Assembly: GCA_947598155.1 (NCBI GenBank)
Contig: CANQFC010000002.1
Span: 186,001-250,000, forward strand
Length of the DNA stretch: 64,000 nucleotides
From: an uncultured Clostridia bacterium
GTDB taxonomy: Bacteria > Bacillota > Clostridia > Oscillospirales > Acutalibacteraceae
Direction of reading: 5' to 3'
The notes under the pieces were generated by a model. That model was given only the letters and a program-made list of their open reading frames with translations, ran no database searches and had not been told where the DNA came from. Positions 16,519 to 26,188 of this stretch are shown piece after piece. The position numbers were made by a program, and so were the translations under genes. The first letter of the stretch is position 1. Every line of letters starts with the position of its first letter.

Positions 16519-17595
16519 TCACTGTGAGCACGAAACATCTTTTTCGGCTACCAAGTCAACCGATTTTAAAAACTTGCCGTCATCGCCGAAAAAATCAACG
16601 AATCCAACCGTCTCTCCTTTTAAAACAGGAGCGTATTCAAACTGCTTAATATGGATTTTGTATGTATATGATACCGGGTTATTCAAAAAGGTATAATCGG
16701 CGTTTTCCGCAAAAACAGTCGCTACGCTTTTTTCGGTACCGCCGACGACATTCAGTTTGGGCAAGTCTTCTTTACACGTAAGAGGGAGCGATTTAGCGAG
16801 AGGAACAGAGTATTCATAGAGCTTTTCGTGGTCGCTCCAGTCATTCGGCGCAGACAAAGTAACGGCTATAAGCGTTTTACCGTCACGCCGAATTGCGGAG
16901 ACCAAACACCTGCCGCTTTTTTTAGTAAATCCCGTTTTAACGCCGATATATTCATCTGAAACCGAAAGGAGCTTATTGTGATTTGTAAGCACCCGTCTGT
17001 ATGGCGGTGAGCCGTAATATGCTTTCACATTTTTTGACGAACATATATTTAAGAAGACGGGATTTTTAATCGCTTCCGCAGTTAAAATCGCCATATCGTA
17101 AGCCGAAGAATAATGTGAATCCGCGTCAAGCCCCGAGGGCGTAACAAAATGAGTATTATTCATACCGATTTGCTTTGCCCTTTCGTTCATCAGCTCGGCA
17201 AACGGCTCGACTCCGCCCGAAATTATATAAGCCGTCGCATTAGCGGCGTCATTCCCGGAGCATATCAGCATCCCTTTGACAAGCGACATAAGAGAAACTC
17301 TGTCGCCGCCCTTAAGACCCATAGATGTGCCTTCTACTTTCAGCATTTCATCGGTAACGGTAACGAATTTTTCGTCGGCGCCATACTCAAGGGCAATAAG
17401 AGAGGTCATAATTTTAGTTGTACTTGCCATCGGCAAGCGTTCATCGGAATTTTTTGAATACACGATTTCACCGCTGTCGGCGCATATGACAGCCGCCGCC
17501 TTTGCGGAAACCGACGGCTCGGCAAAGCAAGGAATCGACAGCGTCATAAACAGGGAAAAAACAGTAAGTAAAATAATTATCTTTCTCAAAACCAT
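16519..17595 (-). CDS. dacF: D-alanyl-D-alanine carboxypeptidase (DacF type)
   Basis: About 358 residues with an N-terminal signal peptide ending near SIPCFA. Serine-type penicillin-binding motifs are intact: STTK (SxxK), SGN (SxN) and KTG. It trims the terminal D-Ala of peptidoglycan stem peptides outside the membrane. Both the place after ytfJ and scpAB and the size fit the DacF/DacB sporulation group, which lowers cortex cross-linking. The start is uncertain between TTG 17601, GTG 17598 and ATG 17595; I use the ATG. Confidence 0.92.
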   Translation of the reverse strand: MVLRKIIILLTVFSLFMTLSIPCFAEPSVSAKAAAVICADSGEIVYSKNSDERLPMASTTKIMTSLIALEYGADEKFVTVTDEMLKVEGTSMGLKGGDRVSLMSLVKGMLICSGNDAANATAYIISGGVEPFAELMNERAKQIGMNNTHFVTPSGLDADSHYSSAYDMAILTAEAIKNPVFLNICSSKNVKAYYGSPPYRRVLTNHNKLLSVSDEYIGVKTGFTKKSGRCLVSAIRRDGKTLIAVTLSAPNDWSDHEKLYEYSVPLAKSLPLTCKEDLPKLNVVGGTEKSVATVFAENADYTFLNNPVSYTYKIHIKQFEYAPVLKGETVGFVDFFGDDGKFLKSVDLVAEKDVSCSQ

Positions 17596-17637
17596 CACCA
17601 AAAAATATTATGCTTTAAGGTGCGGTTTAAGAATAAA

Positions 17638-18090
17638 TTATTCTTCTGGCTCGGCAATATTCTCTTCCGCGGTAACGGCAATATCCGCGACCGCTTTGTC
17701 AAAAGCCTTATCCATTTTTGCTCTGTTAACTGCAACGTTAACCTTGTCAAACATTTCGGGTACAAGACTTACAAGACGTTCCGCCGCATTATCAAACGCA
17801 GTGATATGTTTAATTTCAACATTTCCGTATTTATCAATTACGAGGAAAGCAACCGGCGTTATTGTAACGCCCGCGCCGCCGCCGCCGCCAAAAATTTCCT
17901 GATTTGACTTTGACGGAAAATCCGAACCGCCTGAAGCGAACCCGTACGTAACCTTTGATACGGGAATAACAGTAACTCCGCCCTGAACAGAAATCGGCTC
18001 GCCGATTATTGTGCTGACATTTACAAGGTCTTTTACCTTTTCGATGGTATTTTCAAGAATACCTGCCGCAGATGATGATTTATCTTTCAT
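17638..18090 (-). CDS. ytfJ: GerW-family sporulation protein (YtfJ)
   Basis: About 150 residues. The conserved core is visible: PISVQGGVTVIPVSKVTYGF, a glycine run GGGGGAGVTI and PVAFLVIDKYGNVEI. GerW/YtfJ is a forespore protein needed for full germination in Bacillus. I start at ATG 18090, which overlaps the DUF2953 stop by 11 bases; a GTG at 18099 lies too close to the ribosome site. DUF2953 and ytfJ are neighbours in most spore-formers. Confidence 0.93.
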   Translation of the reverse strand: MKDKSSSAAGILENTIEKVKDLVNVSTIIGEPISVQGGVTVIPVSKVTYGFASGGSDFPSKSNQEIFGGGGGAGVTITPVAFLVIDKYGNVEIKHITAFDNAAERLVSLVPEMFDKVNVAVNRAKMDKAFDKAVADIAVTAEENIAEPEE

Positions 18091-18766
18091 CAATAGCACC
18101 GCCTTTATCAGTTTTTTTATTTTTAATTCCTTTGAGGAATTTAATACCTACTTTGAACAACAGTCTGAACGCCAAAACAACAACAGCGTTTGTAAAGAAA
18201 ATCGGCCTTACGCTGATTTTAAAAGAAAACTCAGCCGAATTTTTGGCGGCAAGATAATCCGGCTCTACAACGGCGCTGTATTTTTTTACGGGAAGAGTTG
18301 AGCAGATAAACGAGAGCGGAGGAAATACCTTTTGACAAACCCTGCCGTATTTAACCGCAGTCTCTGCGGCGTCGCCGTTGGCAGAAACGGTCATATTAAG
18401 GAAAAATTCTCTTAAAACAATGTGTTTTCTGAATGAATTTAACATTCTGCCAAGTGAATACGCGGCGTTGTTTATAAGCTCAATTACGCCGTCAAACCCC
18501 TTGTTTTTATAAAAAGTAAGGAAGATATTTTCCTTCTTTTCACCCGCTTTTTTGTCTTCGGGAGATTCATCACTCTGCTTTTCCGACTTTTTCTTTTCCT
18601 TTTTCGGTTTGTCTTTCTTTTTTCTCGGGAAAATATCAAATTTAAGAAACAAGTACGAAACGGACATATAAAATTCATCTGTATAATCGCCGCATATATT
18701 GATTCTGAGGCTAAAAGCCAATATTATAAATGCAATAATTCCGCCTATTATGTAAACTGCTGTCAA
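18080..18766 (-). CDS. DUF2953 membrane protein
   Basis: A 228-residue protein with an N-terminal membrane helix (VYIIGGIIAFIILAF), a highly charged Lys/Glu linker (about residues 48-75) and a second hydrophobic stretch near the C-terminus. This matches DUF2953, found beside ytfJ in spore-formers; its function is not established. The start is TTG, supported by AGGGAGGTG seven bases upstream. Confidence 0.88.
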   Translation of the reverse strand: MTAVYIIGGIIAFIILAFSLRINICGDYTDEFYMSVSYLFLKFDIFPRKKKDKPKKEKKKSEKQSDESPEDKKAGEKKENIFLTFYKNKGFDGVIELINNAAYSLGRMLNSFRKHIVLREFFLNMTVSANGDAAETAVKYGRVCQKVFPPLSFICSTLPVKKYSAVVEPDYLAAKNSAEFSFKISVRPIFFTNAVVVLAFRLLFKVGIKFLKGIKNKKTDKGGAIDER

Positions 18767-18803
18767 CTCGTCACCTCCCTAAAATTCAGGTAATTATGTT
18801 AAA

Positions 18804-19367
18804 TCAGATAGTATCGGAACCGCTGTTTTCGTCTTGTTCCTCCGATTTTACCGTTTCCTTCTCGGGAAGCGGCGGAAGTTCATCAAGAGAAGAAATGCAG
18901 AAAACTCTTAAAAACTCAGGCGTTGTGCCGTAAAGGAGCGGTCTGCCCGGTAAATCAAGCCTGCCGCGTTCTTCAATTAGTTTTTTTTGACAAAGAGTTG
19001 ATATTACCGCTGTGCAGTCAACGCCTCGCACCTGCTCGACAAAGGATTTTGTAACGGGCTGATTATACGCAATCACAGCCAAGACCTCAAATGCGGCCTG
19101 AGAGAGAGGCGCGTTTTTACGCTGTTCAAGAAAATTTCTGATTATCTCGGCATATTCCGTTCTGCTTGCAAGTTGGTATTTATCGCCGAGTCTTAACAGG
19201 CAAACGCCGCTGCCGCGTTCATCAAGCTGCGCCCCGAGATTTGATAAAATTCTTTCCGCAAGTTCGGGTTCAATTTCAAAAATCGAAGCAATTTTTTGCA
19301 GCTCAATCGGCTCGCCTACCGCAAAAAGCACTGCCTCAACTGCGGATTGAATTTTGCTCGCGTTCAT
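18804..19367 (-). CDS. scpB: Segregation and condensation protein B
   Basis: About 187 residues. Winged-helix protein of the SMC-ScpA-ScpB condensin; the start SAVEAVLFAVGEP and the core EVLAVIAYNQPVTK and GRPLLYGTT are typical. The start at ATG 19367 overlaps the scpA stop as ATGA, with GGCGAGGAG just upstream, indicating translational coupling. The C-terminus is acidic. Confidence 0.97.
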   Translation of the reverse strand: MNASKIQSAVEAVLFAVGEPIELQKIASIFEIEPELAERILSNLGAQLDERGSGVCLLRLGDKYQLASRTEYAEIIRNFLEQRKNAPLSQAAFEVLAVIAYNQPVTKSFVEQVRGVDCTAVISTLCQKKLIEERGRLDLPGRPLLYGTTPEFLRVFCISSLDELPPLPEKETVKSEEQDENSGSDTI

Positions 19368-20104
19368 TCGTTCCACTCCTCGCCAATTTCACCGATTTTA
19401 CTGTCTATAAGTTCTATTTCAGGATTATCCCCGTCACCTGAAACCATAATTTTTTTTGATTTTGCAAGCTCTAAGAGAGCCAAAAAGGTAGCAACCATAT
19501 CAGAGCGTGAGGCGGCGTCCGAAAAAAAAGTTTTAAACGACGCTCTGCTCCCTTTTGCTTTAAATTTTGAAAAAATAGATGTAATTTTAGAGCTGACTGA
19601 AACTATCTTTTTAACGACGATTTCGCGGAAAGCTTCAATCGGCGGAGGAACATTGATTTTTTTACCCGCCGCAGCGATATAAGCGCTGACAAGCTCGCCC
19701 GGTTCGTGTACCCGCCGATACGTCGGGTCAATATTCAATTTTATCGGCGTTCTGACGAACAAATCAAACCCCGGCGTATTAGTTTCCGAAAGCTTTTGCG
19801 CCATAAGTTTCATATCTCGGTATTCGATAAGCTCGCCCTGAAGTTCTTTTTTCAGTTCCTCGGCCTCAGCATAAACAGGAAGAAGCGAAACGGATTTAAT
19901 ATAAACAAGCCTTGCGGCCATTTCAAGAAAATCCGACGCAACATACATATCGTTTTCCTGCATTTGCCTTACATAATCCACATATTGCTCTACAAGCGTT
20001 ACTATCGGTATATCGTAAATATTTAATTTGTGTTTTGAAATAAGATGCAAAAGAAGGTCAAGAGGACCTTCAAAAGCCTCTAATTTATAGGATATTTTTT
20101 CCAT
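19364..20104 (-). CDS. scpA: Segregation and condensation protein A (kleisin)
   Basis: A 246-residue kleisin that bridges the SMC heads and binds ScpB. The start YKLEAFEGPLDLLLHLI is the family signature, followed by the VSDFLEMAARLVYIKS-type segment (ASDFLEMAARLV) and a C-terminal winged helix (VATFLALLELAK). Length is normal. Confidence 0.97.
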   Translation of the reverse strand: MEKISYKLEAFEGPLDLLLHLISKHKLNIYDIPIVTLVEQYVDYVRQMQENDMYVASDFLEMAARLVYIKSVSLLPVYAEAEELKKELQGELIEYRDMKLMAQKLSETNTPGFDLFVRTPIKLNIDPTYRRVHEPGELVSAYIAAAGKKINVPPPIEAFREIVVKKIVSVSSKITSIFSKFKAKGSRASFKTFFSDAASRSDMVATFLALLELAKSKKIMVSGDGDNPEIELIDSKIGEIGEEWNE

Positions 20105-20118
20105 AACACACCGATATA

Positions 20119-20793
20119 TTAAAATAAAATCAAAGAAAACAAATTTCTGAAACCATTGTATATAAAATTTGTGATGTATGAAAGCGGAATCGTCAAAATA
20201 TTCGTAAATAAAAGTACAAAAACAACTAAAATAATATAGCGCTCATACTGCAAAAATTTATAATAATACTTTGAAGGAATTAAAAGCTGTAAAATTCGTG
20301 AACCGTCAAGCGGCGGAATCGGTAAAAAGTTAAATACCGCAAGCTGAATATTCACAACAGCCGCATAATTAAAGAAAAGATAAATTGCCGACACAAGGAA
20401 TGACGCGTTTACACCGATTGAAAATTTGAGGCAAAGAAACGCCAAAAATTCCGATATAAATCCCATAATAAAATTTGAAACGGGACCTGCGACGGCAACG
20501 AGCGCCATACCCTTTTTGGGGTCATTAAAGTTTCTCGGATTAACGCCGACAGGCTTTGCATAGCCGAATCCTACAAGCAATATCATTAAAGCGCCGATCG
20601 GCGAAATGTGCGCCATTGGATTTAACGTAAGCCTGCCCTGAAGCCTTGGAGTAGGGTCACCGAGTTTTGTCGCCACAAGAGCGTGAGCGTATTCGTGTAT
20701 CGGCAGAGTGCAAAATACAACAAACGACATTGAGAAAAGATATATAATCAGCGTGCCGAAATCAAAGCCGTTCCTGAATAGATTTATAAGCAT
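20119..20793 (-). CDS. M50 site-2-protease-like membrane peptidase
   Basis: About 224 residues, with several membrane helices. The zinc motif is HEYAH (HExxH), followed by GDPTPRLQGRLTLNP, and the third ligand lies in PIPPLDGSR (NxxPxxxLDG). This is the short, PDZ-free rhomboid-neighbour M50 group often beside scpAB. Substrates are unknown. The start at 20793 is chosen because AAGGA lies nine bases upstream; an ATG at 20802 abuts that site. Confidence 0.92.
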   Translation of the reverse strand: MLINLFRNGFDFGTLIIYLFSMSFVVFCTLPIHEYAHALVATKLGDPTPRLQGRLTLNPMAHISPIGALMILLVGFGYAKPVGVNPRNFNDPKKGMALVAVAGPVSNFIMGFISEFLAFLCLKFSIGVNASFLVSAIYLFFNYAAVVNIQLAVFNFLPIPPLDGSRILQLLIPSKYYYKFLQYERYIILVVFVLLFTNILTIPLSYITNFIYNGFRNLFSLILF

Positions 20794-20816
20794 AGTTATC
20801 ATTCCTTAAAAAAATA

Positions 20817-21647
20817 TTATATTCTAAAAACAACAATTCTGTCAATATTATTGAAATCAAAAATAACTTTTTTTTCTGATAAATTATTCGAAAACAGAGA
20901 CAAAACGTCGCTTGACTGACCGTCGCCGCACTCCAAAGCGACAAATCCTTTGTTTTTTACTTTAGAAATCCACCTTGAGGCGATACACCTGTAAAAATTT
21001 AAGCCATCTTTGCCGCCGTCAAGCGCAGAAATCGGCTCAAATTTAACCTCGGCCTGTAAAAGCGGTATCTCGTCGGATTTTATATACGGCGGATTTGACA
21101 CGATTACATCTGCGTCAGGTAAATCGGAAAAATCGAAGTCAAAAATATCACATTTAACGGGAAATGCGTTTTTTAAATTAAACCGTTCAAGATTTTTCAG
21201 CAAATAGGAATACGCCTTGTCCTCTTTTTCAAAAAGATAGACCTTTGAATCGGGGCGCAGAAACGCGGCGGTAATCCCTAAACAGCCGCTTCCCGAACAT
21301 AAATCAAATATGATTGGATTGCTTATGTGTTCAATTTCTTTTAAAACGCATTCAAGTAAATTTTCGGTTTCGGGACGGGGAATCAATACGCCGTCTCCAA
21401 CATAAAACGTTAATCCGTAAAAATCCCATTTTCCCGCAATATACTGTAGCGGTTCACCTTTTTTGCGCCTTTCGATTACCTCTTTCACAAGCTCGATTTG
21501 CTCATCGGAAGCAGTAACGGAAGCATAATCATAAGGCTTTGTTTCAAGATTCAGTATATCCTCAAAAATCACCTTTGCCTCAAATTCGCCGCAGCCGCCA
21601 AACGAAAGCGCCTGTGAGGTCTTTTTGTATAACTCAAAAACGGTCAT
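20817..21647 (-). CDS. prmC: Release factor N5-glutamine methyltransferase
   Basis: A 276-residue SAM enzyme that methylates the GGQ glutamine of RF1 and RF2. It has the catalytic NPPY motif (VSNPPYIK) and the SAM loop DLCSGSGCLGI. It begins at the base next to the yqhQ stop. prmC normally follows prfA; here only yqhQ is adjacent, and prfA is not in this window. Confidence 0.95.
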   Translation of the reverse strand: MTVFELYKKTSQALSFGGCGEFEAKVIFEDILNLETKPYDYASVTASDEQIELVKEVIERRKKGEPLQYIAGKWDFYGLTFYVGDGVLIPRPETENLLECVLKEIEHISNPIIFDLCSGSGCLGITAAFLRPDSKVYLFEKEDKAYSYLLKNLERFNLKNAFPVKCDIFDFDFSDLPDADVIVSNPPYIKSDEIPLLQAEVKFEPISALDGGKDGLNFYRCIASRWISKVKNKGFVALECGDGQSSDVLSLFSNNLSEKKVIFDFNNIDRIVVFRI

Positions 21648-22625
21648 TTATATTTCGTCATCCTTCGGATTGTCGGTAATGCAGGCTTTCAGCGCTTCAA
21701 TTCCGACTTCAATTATATCGTCAGACGGTTCAACTGTCGTAATTCTCTGCATTAAAAGACCAGGTGCGGATAAAATTTTCACAAAGATGTTTTCGTGCCT
21801 GCCGGCGTATTTTATAAATTCATATCCGACGCCCGTTACAAGCGGTAAAACAGCCAGTTTCAGCAAAATCCAAATCGGACGGCTTACATATCTTAAATTC
21901 GGGAAAATAAGAACAAGTGCCGATGAGATTAGAATACTTATAATCAATATAACAAAAATGAAGCTTGTGCCGCACCTTGGGTGAAAACGTTTCATTTTGC
22001 GGACATTGTCAACCGTTAATTCAAGCCCGTTTTCATAGCAAAAAATCGTTTTATGTTCGGCGCCGTGGTACATAAAAACGCGTTTTATGGATTTAGTCCT
22101 TGAAACCAACCACATATAAAGCACAAATATAATTATTCGGACAATTCCCTCAAACAGCGGATGAAACTTTGAGAGATCCTCCCCTCTTACGGCGTATTCG
22201 TCAAATAAATCCACAAGAAGTGACGGAAGATACATAAATATTCCGAGCGCAAGCAACAATCCCAAAACAGTTGAAATTACACCTATTACGGTCATCATTG
22301 CGGGGCCCATATGGTCGGTAAGCCATTTGTCGAGCTTTGACATATCCTCTTCTTTTTCTTCATCGGTCATTGATTTGTCGGCGGATTTCATAAGATATTT
22401 GTACCCGCTTACCATTGAATCAATGTATGTTACAACGCCTCTTACTAAAGGTATCCCAAAGAATTTATGCTTTTTTACAAACGGTACGTTATTGTCAACC
22501 TCAACGTCAATCGAGCCGTCGGGCATCCTGACAGCCATTGCGTTTCCTGCCGGTCCGCGCATCATAATTCCTTCTATCAGCGCTTGACCGCCAACAGATG
22601 TTTTGTGTTTTGTTCTTTCGCCCAT
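21648..22625 (-). CDS. yqhQ: DUF1385 membrane protein (YqhQ family)
   Basis: A 325-residue protein with the family start GGQALIEGIMMRGP, the central HGAEHKTIFCYENG motif and the RCGTSFIFVI segment, and four to five membrane helices. Its biochemical role is not established. yqhQ-prmC adjacency is common in Clostridia. Ribosome site GAGGAAA. Confidence 0.93.
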   Translation of the reverse strand: MGERTKHKTSVGGQALIEGIMMRGPAGNAMAVRMPDGSIDVEVDNNVPFVKKHKFFGIPLVRGVVTYIDSMVSGYKYLMKSADKSMTDEEKEEDMSKLDKWLTDHMGPAMMTVIGVISTVLGLLLALGIFMYLPSLLVDLFDEYAVRGEDLSKFHPLFEGIVRIIIFVLYMWLVSRTKSIKRVFMYHGAEHKTIFCYENGLELTVDNVRKMKRFHPRCGTSFIFVILIISILISSALVLIFPNLRYVSRPIWILLKLAVLPLVTGVGYEFIKYAGRHENIFVKILSAPGLLMQRITTVEPSDDIIEVGIEALKACITDNPKDDEI

Positions 22626-22637
22626 ATTGTTTCCTCA

Positions 22638-24050
22638 CTAAATATTTATAGGTAAATTTATTGTAACGACAGTGCCCTCGCCTAAAGTGCTTTCAATATT
22701 AAGCTCTCCTTTGTGCAAAGCTATTATTTCATCCGACACCGCAAGACCTATTCCACTGCCTCTCGCGCTTTTGTTTGCTTTGAAAAACTTTTGCCGAATT
22801 TTAGGCAAGTCGTTTTTGGAAATTCCGCACCCGTTATCTTCAAAAATTATCTGAACGCTGTTGTTTAAGCGCTTTAAAGTTATTTTAACAAAACCGCCGT
22901 TTTTGCCGTATTTAATTGCGTTGTCTATAATATTGACAAAAACCTGCTTTAAACGGTTCCCGTCGGCGTTTATATAAATACGGCCTGCGAAAAGATTTGG
23001 AATTATTTCAATATTTTCCCTTTCGGCGCGCTCCTGCATAGCCTCTATAACATCGGAAAGCTCTTTTACTATATCAATTCTGCTTATTTTAAGCGGCATT
23101 TTTCCGTTTTCCATCCGTGAAAAGTCAAGAAGCTCTTCAACAAGCTGAGTTAAACGCTCGCTTTCATTTACAATAACGTTAATTCCCTTTTCGGTAATTT
23201 CCCTGTCGCCGTCTGACGAACGGATAGTTTCGCCCCAGCCCTTTATTGCCGTAAGCGGAGTGCGCAGTTCGTGCGAAACGGTCGAAATAAATTCGTTTTT
23301 TAACTGCTCCGACTGCTTTATTTCATAAGTCATATGGTTGATTGTTTCGCAAAGCTGACCTATTTCGTCGTTATATTTGTATTTTTCAATGGAAACGTCA
23401 AAGTCGCCGTTTGCTATTCTTTCCGCTGTCTCATTGATTTTCTTTACGGGATTTATTATTGAACGTATAAAAAACGCGCCGGAAGTGATGACCAACAAAA
23501 TTACAAATGCCGCTACAAAAGCGACTATAACATAAATTAAGACAAGCTGACGGTCAATATCCTGTAAAGAAACAATATACCTAACCGCGGCGGAGGTTAT
23601 TACGTCGCTATTGGGAAGCATATAGGTCTGCGCCATTATTTTTTCGCCGTTAGAGTTTTTACCAATCCATTCGCCGAATTTACCGTCCGCCTTGGCATAA
23701 CTGTAATCAGGATATTTTTCATTATTGACCGAAAAGCCTGTTGAAGAAACAAGCACTTCTCCGTCCGAATCAATTACCCAAACCTCCATAACGTTTTTGT
23801 CGGAAAAATTTTCGACAAAAGTCCTTGCGGTTGTAATGAACTGCTCCTTAGATGAAAGCGAGGTCTGATTAAAATATGAGAGAACAACCTCTGATGAGCG
23901 AGATTCAAGCGTTAAACGGGCGGAGTTATAATAATTTAAACGAAAAATAACGCACAGAAAAACAGCGCAAGCAATCGTAACCACTATAATGCTTAAAAGT
24001 ACGGTCAGCACCCACCGTTTTACTATACTGTTTTTTATCAATGCGCTCAC
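22638..24050 (-). CDS. Sensor histidine kinase (WalK/PhoR-like)
   Basis: A 470-residue membrane kinase. Membrane helix near 13-33, extracellular sensor of about 135 residues, second helix (LVLIYVIVAFVAAFVILLV), HAMP linker, then the HisKA phospho-acceptor site STVSHELRTPL and an ATPase domain with NIIDNAIKYG, EDNGCGI and RGSGIGLAV. It pairs with the response regulator directly upstream. The start is GTG at 24050; a TTG at 24041 has a similar case. Its signal is unknown; the neighbouring lipoprotein may contribute. Confidence 0.94.
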   Translation of the reverse strand: MSALIKNSIVKRWVLTVLLSIIVVTIACAVFLCVIFRLNYYNSARLTLESRSSEVVLSYFNQTSLSSKEQFITTARTFVENFSDKNVMEVWVIDSDGEVLVSSTGFSVNNEKYPDYSYAKADGKFGEWIGKNSNGEKIMAQTYMLPNSDVITSAAVRYIVSLQDIDRQLVLIYVIVAFVAAFVILLVITSGAFFIRSIINPVKKINETAERIANGDFDVSIEKYKYNDEIGQLCETINHMTYEIKQSEQLKNEFISTVSHELRTPLTAIKGWGETIRSSDGDREITEKGINVIVNESERLTQLVEELLDFSRMENGKMPLKISRIDIVKELSDVIEAMQERAERENIEIIPNLFAGRIYINADGNRLKQVFVNIIDNAIKYGKNGGFVKITLKRLNNSVQIIFEDNGCGISKNDLPKIRQKFFKANKSARGSGIGLAVSDEIIALHKGELNIESTLGEGTVVTINLPINI

Positions 24051-24074
24051 CGACCTTTCGGAACTGCATTAAAA

Positions 24075-24785
24075 TTAAACTATCCACTTATAACCCATAC
24101 CCCAAACCGTTGTCAAATGAACGGGAGAAGACGGCTCTGCCTCAACTTTGTTTCTTAACCTGTGAATATTAACGTCTACGATTTTTTCATCGCCGAAATA
24201 CGTGTCGCCCCAAACGAATTTTAATATATCGCTCCTGCTCAGCGCGGCATTTGGATTTGAAAAGAAATATTCCATAATTTGAAATTCAACCTGAGTTAAA
24301 TCAATAGGCTCTCCGTTTTTGGTCAAAGAATGGCTTCGCAGGTCAAGGGTAAATTCGTTCAGTGTAACGGCGCTGTTCGCGTTGCCGGCAGAATTATCAT
24401 CAGCCTCTGCCGTGAGCGTTACTCTTCGGTAAACCGCGTCAATTCTTGCCATAAGCTCCGACGGAGAAAAAGGCTTTGTAACATAATCGTCGGCGCCGAC
24501 AAGAAGCCCTGTGACCTTGTCCATCTCCTGAGTGCGAGCAGTCAGCATAATTATTCCGATGCGTTTGCTTTTTTCTCGAAGATATTTGCACACTTCCAGT
24601 CCGTCCGCTCCCGGCATCATAATGTCGAGAATAGCAATATCAATATTTCCTCCGGCGCTGTCAAACAGCGACATAGCCTCCGTTCCGTTTGACGCCTCAA
24701 GCACATCATATCCGCTTCTGCGAAGATTTATTACCACAAAATCTCTTATGGAGGTTTCGTCCTCCGCTATCAATACCTTTTTCAT
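24075..24785 (-). CDS. OmpR/PhoB-family response regulator
   Basis: A 236-residue regulator. Receiver domain with the phosphorylated Asp in DIAILDIMMPG and the Lys in YVTKPFSPSEL, then a winged-helix DNA-binding domain ending HLTTVWGMGYKW. It forms a pair with the downstream kinase. Strong TAGGAGGACGCG ribosome site. It resembles PhoP/WalR; which regulon it controls cannot be read here. Confidence 0.95.
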   Translation of the reverse strand: MKKVLIAEDETSIRDFVVINLRRSGYDVLEASNGTEAMSLFDSAGGNIDIAILDIMMPGADGLEVCKYLREKSKRIGIIMLTARTQEMDKVTGLLVGADDYVTKPFSPSELMARIDAVYRRVTLTAEADDNSAGNANSAVTLNEFTLDLRSHSLTKNGEPIDLTQVEFQIMEYFFSNPNAALSRSDILKFVWGDTYFGDEKIVDVNIHRLRNKVEAEPSSPVHLTTVWGMGYKWIV

Positions 24786-24794
24786 CGCGTCCTC

Positions 24795-26162
24795 CTAAGA
24801 CATTACGACAAAGTTATCCCTTATTTCCTGTTTGGAAATATAATCGTTCGGTTCGTATTTATACCCGTAGACATACGCGTCGTCATCATAAAGTAAATCA
24901 AAGTCGTATTTATTGTTATTCCAGTCGGATTTTGAAAATGTCATAATAGAAAAAAGCTTATCGGAAATCGCGCCGTTTTGGACAGAATAGAAAACAAGCA
25001 GAGAACTGTTTGAGTTGTAAACGGCTGAGATTTTTGAAATCCAGTCGTCTTCAAAAATAAAGTAATAATTATTTGCCTTATTGTAAAGAGTTTTTAGCTT
25101 TGGAACGCATTTTTGGTTTTGCAGCTGCGACCATACAACAAGATTAAGAGTATTTTCCTTATACGCAGTATTATTATCTATACGCTTACTGAAAGGAAGC
25201 TCCTGAAGAGTCGGAATTTCAACTATGCCGTCGGAGTTTATATCAATAGAATATACTGAGTTTGAACGTGCGGTCAGAGGGATTTTTTCGTTAGATTTAC
25301 CGTGTAGAGGTAAAGAAATTTTACCGTCGGATACCGAAAAACGAATTACATCGGTAACATATGCGGCTCCGCTCAAAAGTCCGTCGACATAAATTCGTGT
25401 ATATTGATTTTTCCCGATTACTTCGGAATCAGAATCAATGTTTACGACGTCAAGCATACCGATAAGCGCAAAAGATTTGTCGAACTTTACTGAACAGTCG
25501 TCGTTGAAAGTGATAATTCTGCCTCTGGTTTTATTTGAATCGACTGAAATACTTACGGTTGAAAGAAAAATATCATCCGACCCGTCACCGTTAAAATCAC
25601 GCACATACATTTTAGTGAAATCTTCGGTTTTTAAGAGAGTCACAGAGCTTTTAGCGAATTTGTAGAGAGTAAGTATTCTGTTGCCGACAAGCGTAAGAGT
25701 TTCGTTTGACGAAGAATCGGGATTTAGGGTTGTCCAAGAAATAAGAACCTCAAATACGCCGTCGCCGTTTATATCCTTAAAATCGGCCTCATAAATTTCC
25801 TCGGCTAAGCCGTCAAGAACAGAAACATTTTTCCACTCTGAGCCGTCGTGCGTAAATACCGCAACGCGGGCAAATTCATTGACAGACGGGTCAGAGTAAA
25901 AAACAAGCCCGTCATCATTGCCGTCGGAATCAATGTCAAATATAATATAAGACGAGCGGTTCTCCCCGCCGATAGGCGTCTTCATTTGAATAAGCTCATT
26001 ATCAATCATTTGTTCAAACGCCTGTTGCAGTGAACTGATTTCACCGCTGATTTTCGGCGGACGAATAAGCTCCTTAGCCGGCGAAAGAGTAAAATCGCAC
26101 CCTGAAAAGCATATACAAACGCAAATCAAAACCGCAAAAATCGCCAAAACTTGCTTTTTCAT
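24795..26162 (-). CDS. Lipoprotein with FG-GAP-like Asp-rich repeats
   Basis: About 455 residues with a signal peptide and lipobox (FSGC, Cys22), hence extracytoplasmic. It contains repeated calcium-loop-like motifs of the form D-x-[DN]-x-DG: DIDSDGNDDG, DINGDGVFEV, DFNGDGSDDI and DINSDGIVEI, spaced over about 230 residues. That suggests an FG-GAP/VCBS-type beta-propeller. It is immediately upstream of the response regulator and kinase, so it may belong to the same signalling unit. The start at ATG 26162 has GGAG eight bases upstream. No enzyme motif seen. Confidence 0.82.
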   Translation of the reverse strand: MKKQVLAIFAVLICVCICFSGCDFTLSPAKELIRPPKISGEISSLQQAFEQMIDNELIQMKTPIGGENRSSYIIFDIDSDGNDDGLVFYSDPSVNEFARVAVFTHDGSEWKNVSVLDGLAEEIYEADFKDINGDGVFEVLISWTTLNPDSSSNETLTLVGNRILTLYKFAKSSVTLLKTEDFTKMYVRDFNGDGSDDIFLSTVSISVDSNKTRGRIITFNDDCSVKFDKSFALIGMLDVVNIDSDSEVIGKNQYTRIYVDGLLSGAAYVTDVIRFSVSDGKISLPLHGKSNEKIPLTARSNSVYSIDINSDGIVEIPTLQELPFSKRIDNNTAYKENTLNLVVWSQLQNQKCVPKLKTLYNKANNYYFIFEDDWISKISAVYNSNSSLLVFYSVQNGAISDKLFSIMTFSKSDWNNNKYDFDLLYDDDAYVYGYKYEPNDYISKQEIRDNFVVMS

Positions 26163-26188
26163 CAGCGTCACTCCGATAAAATAAATAA

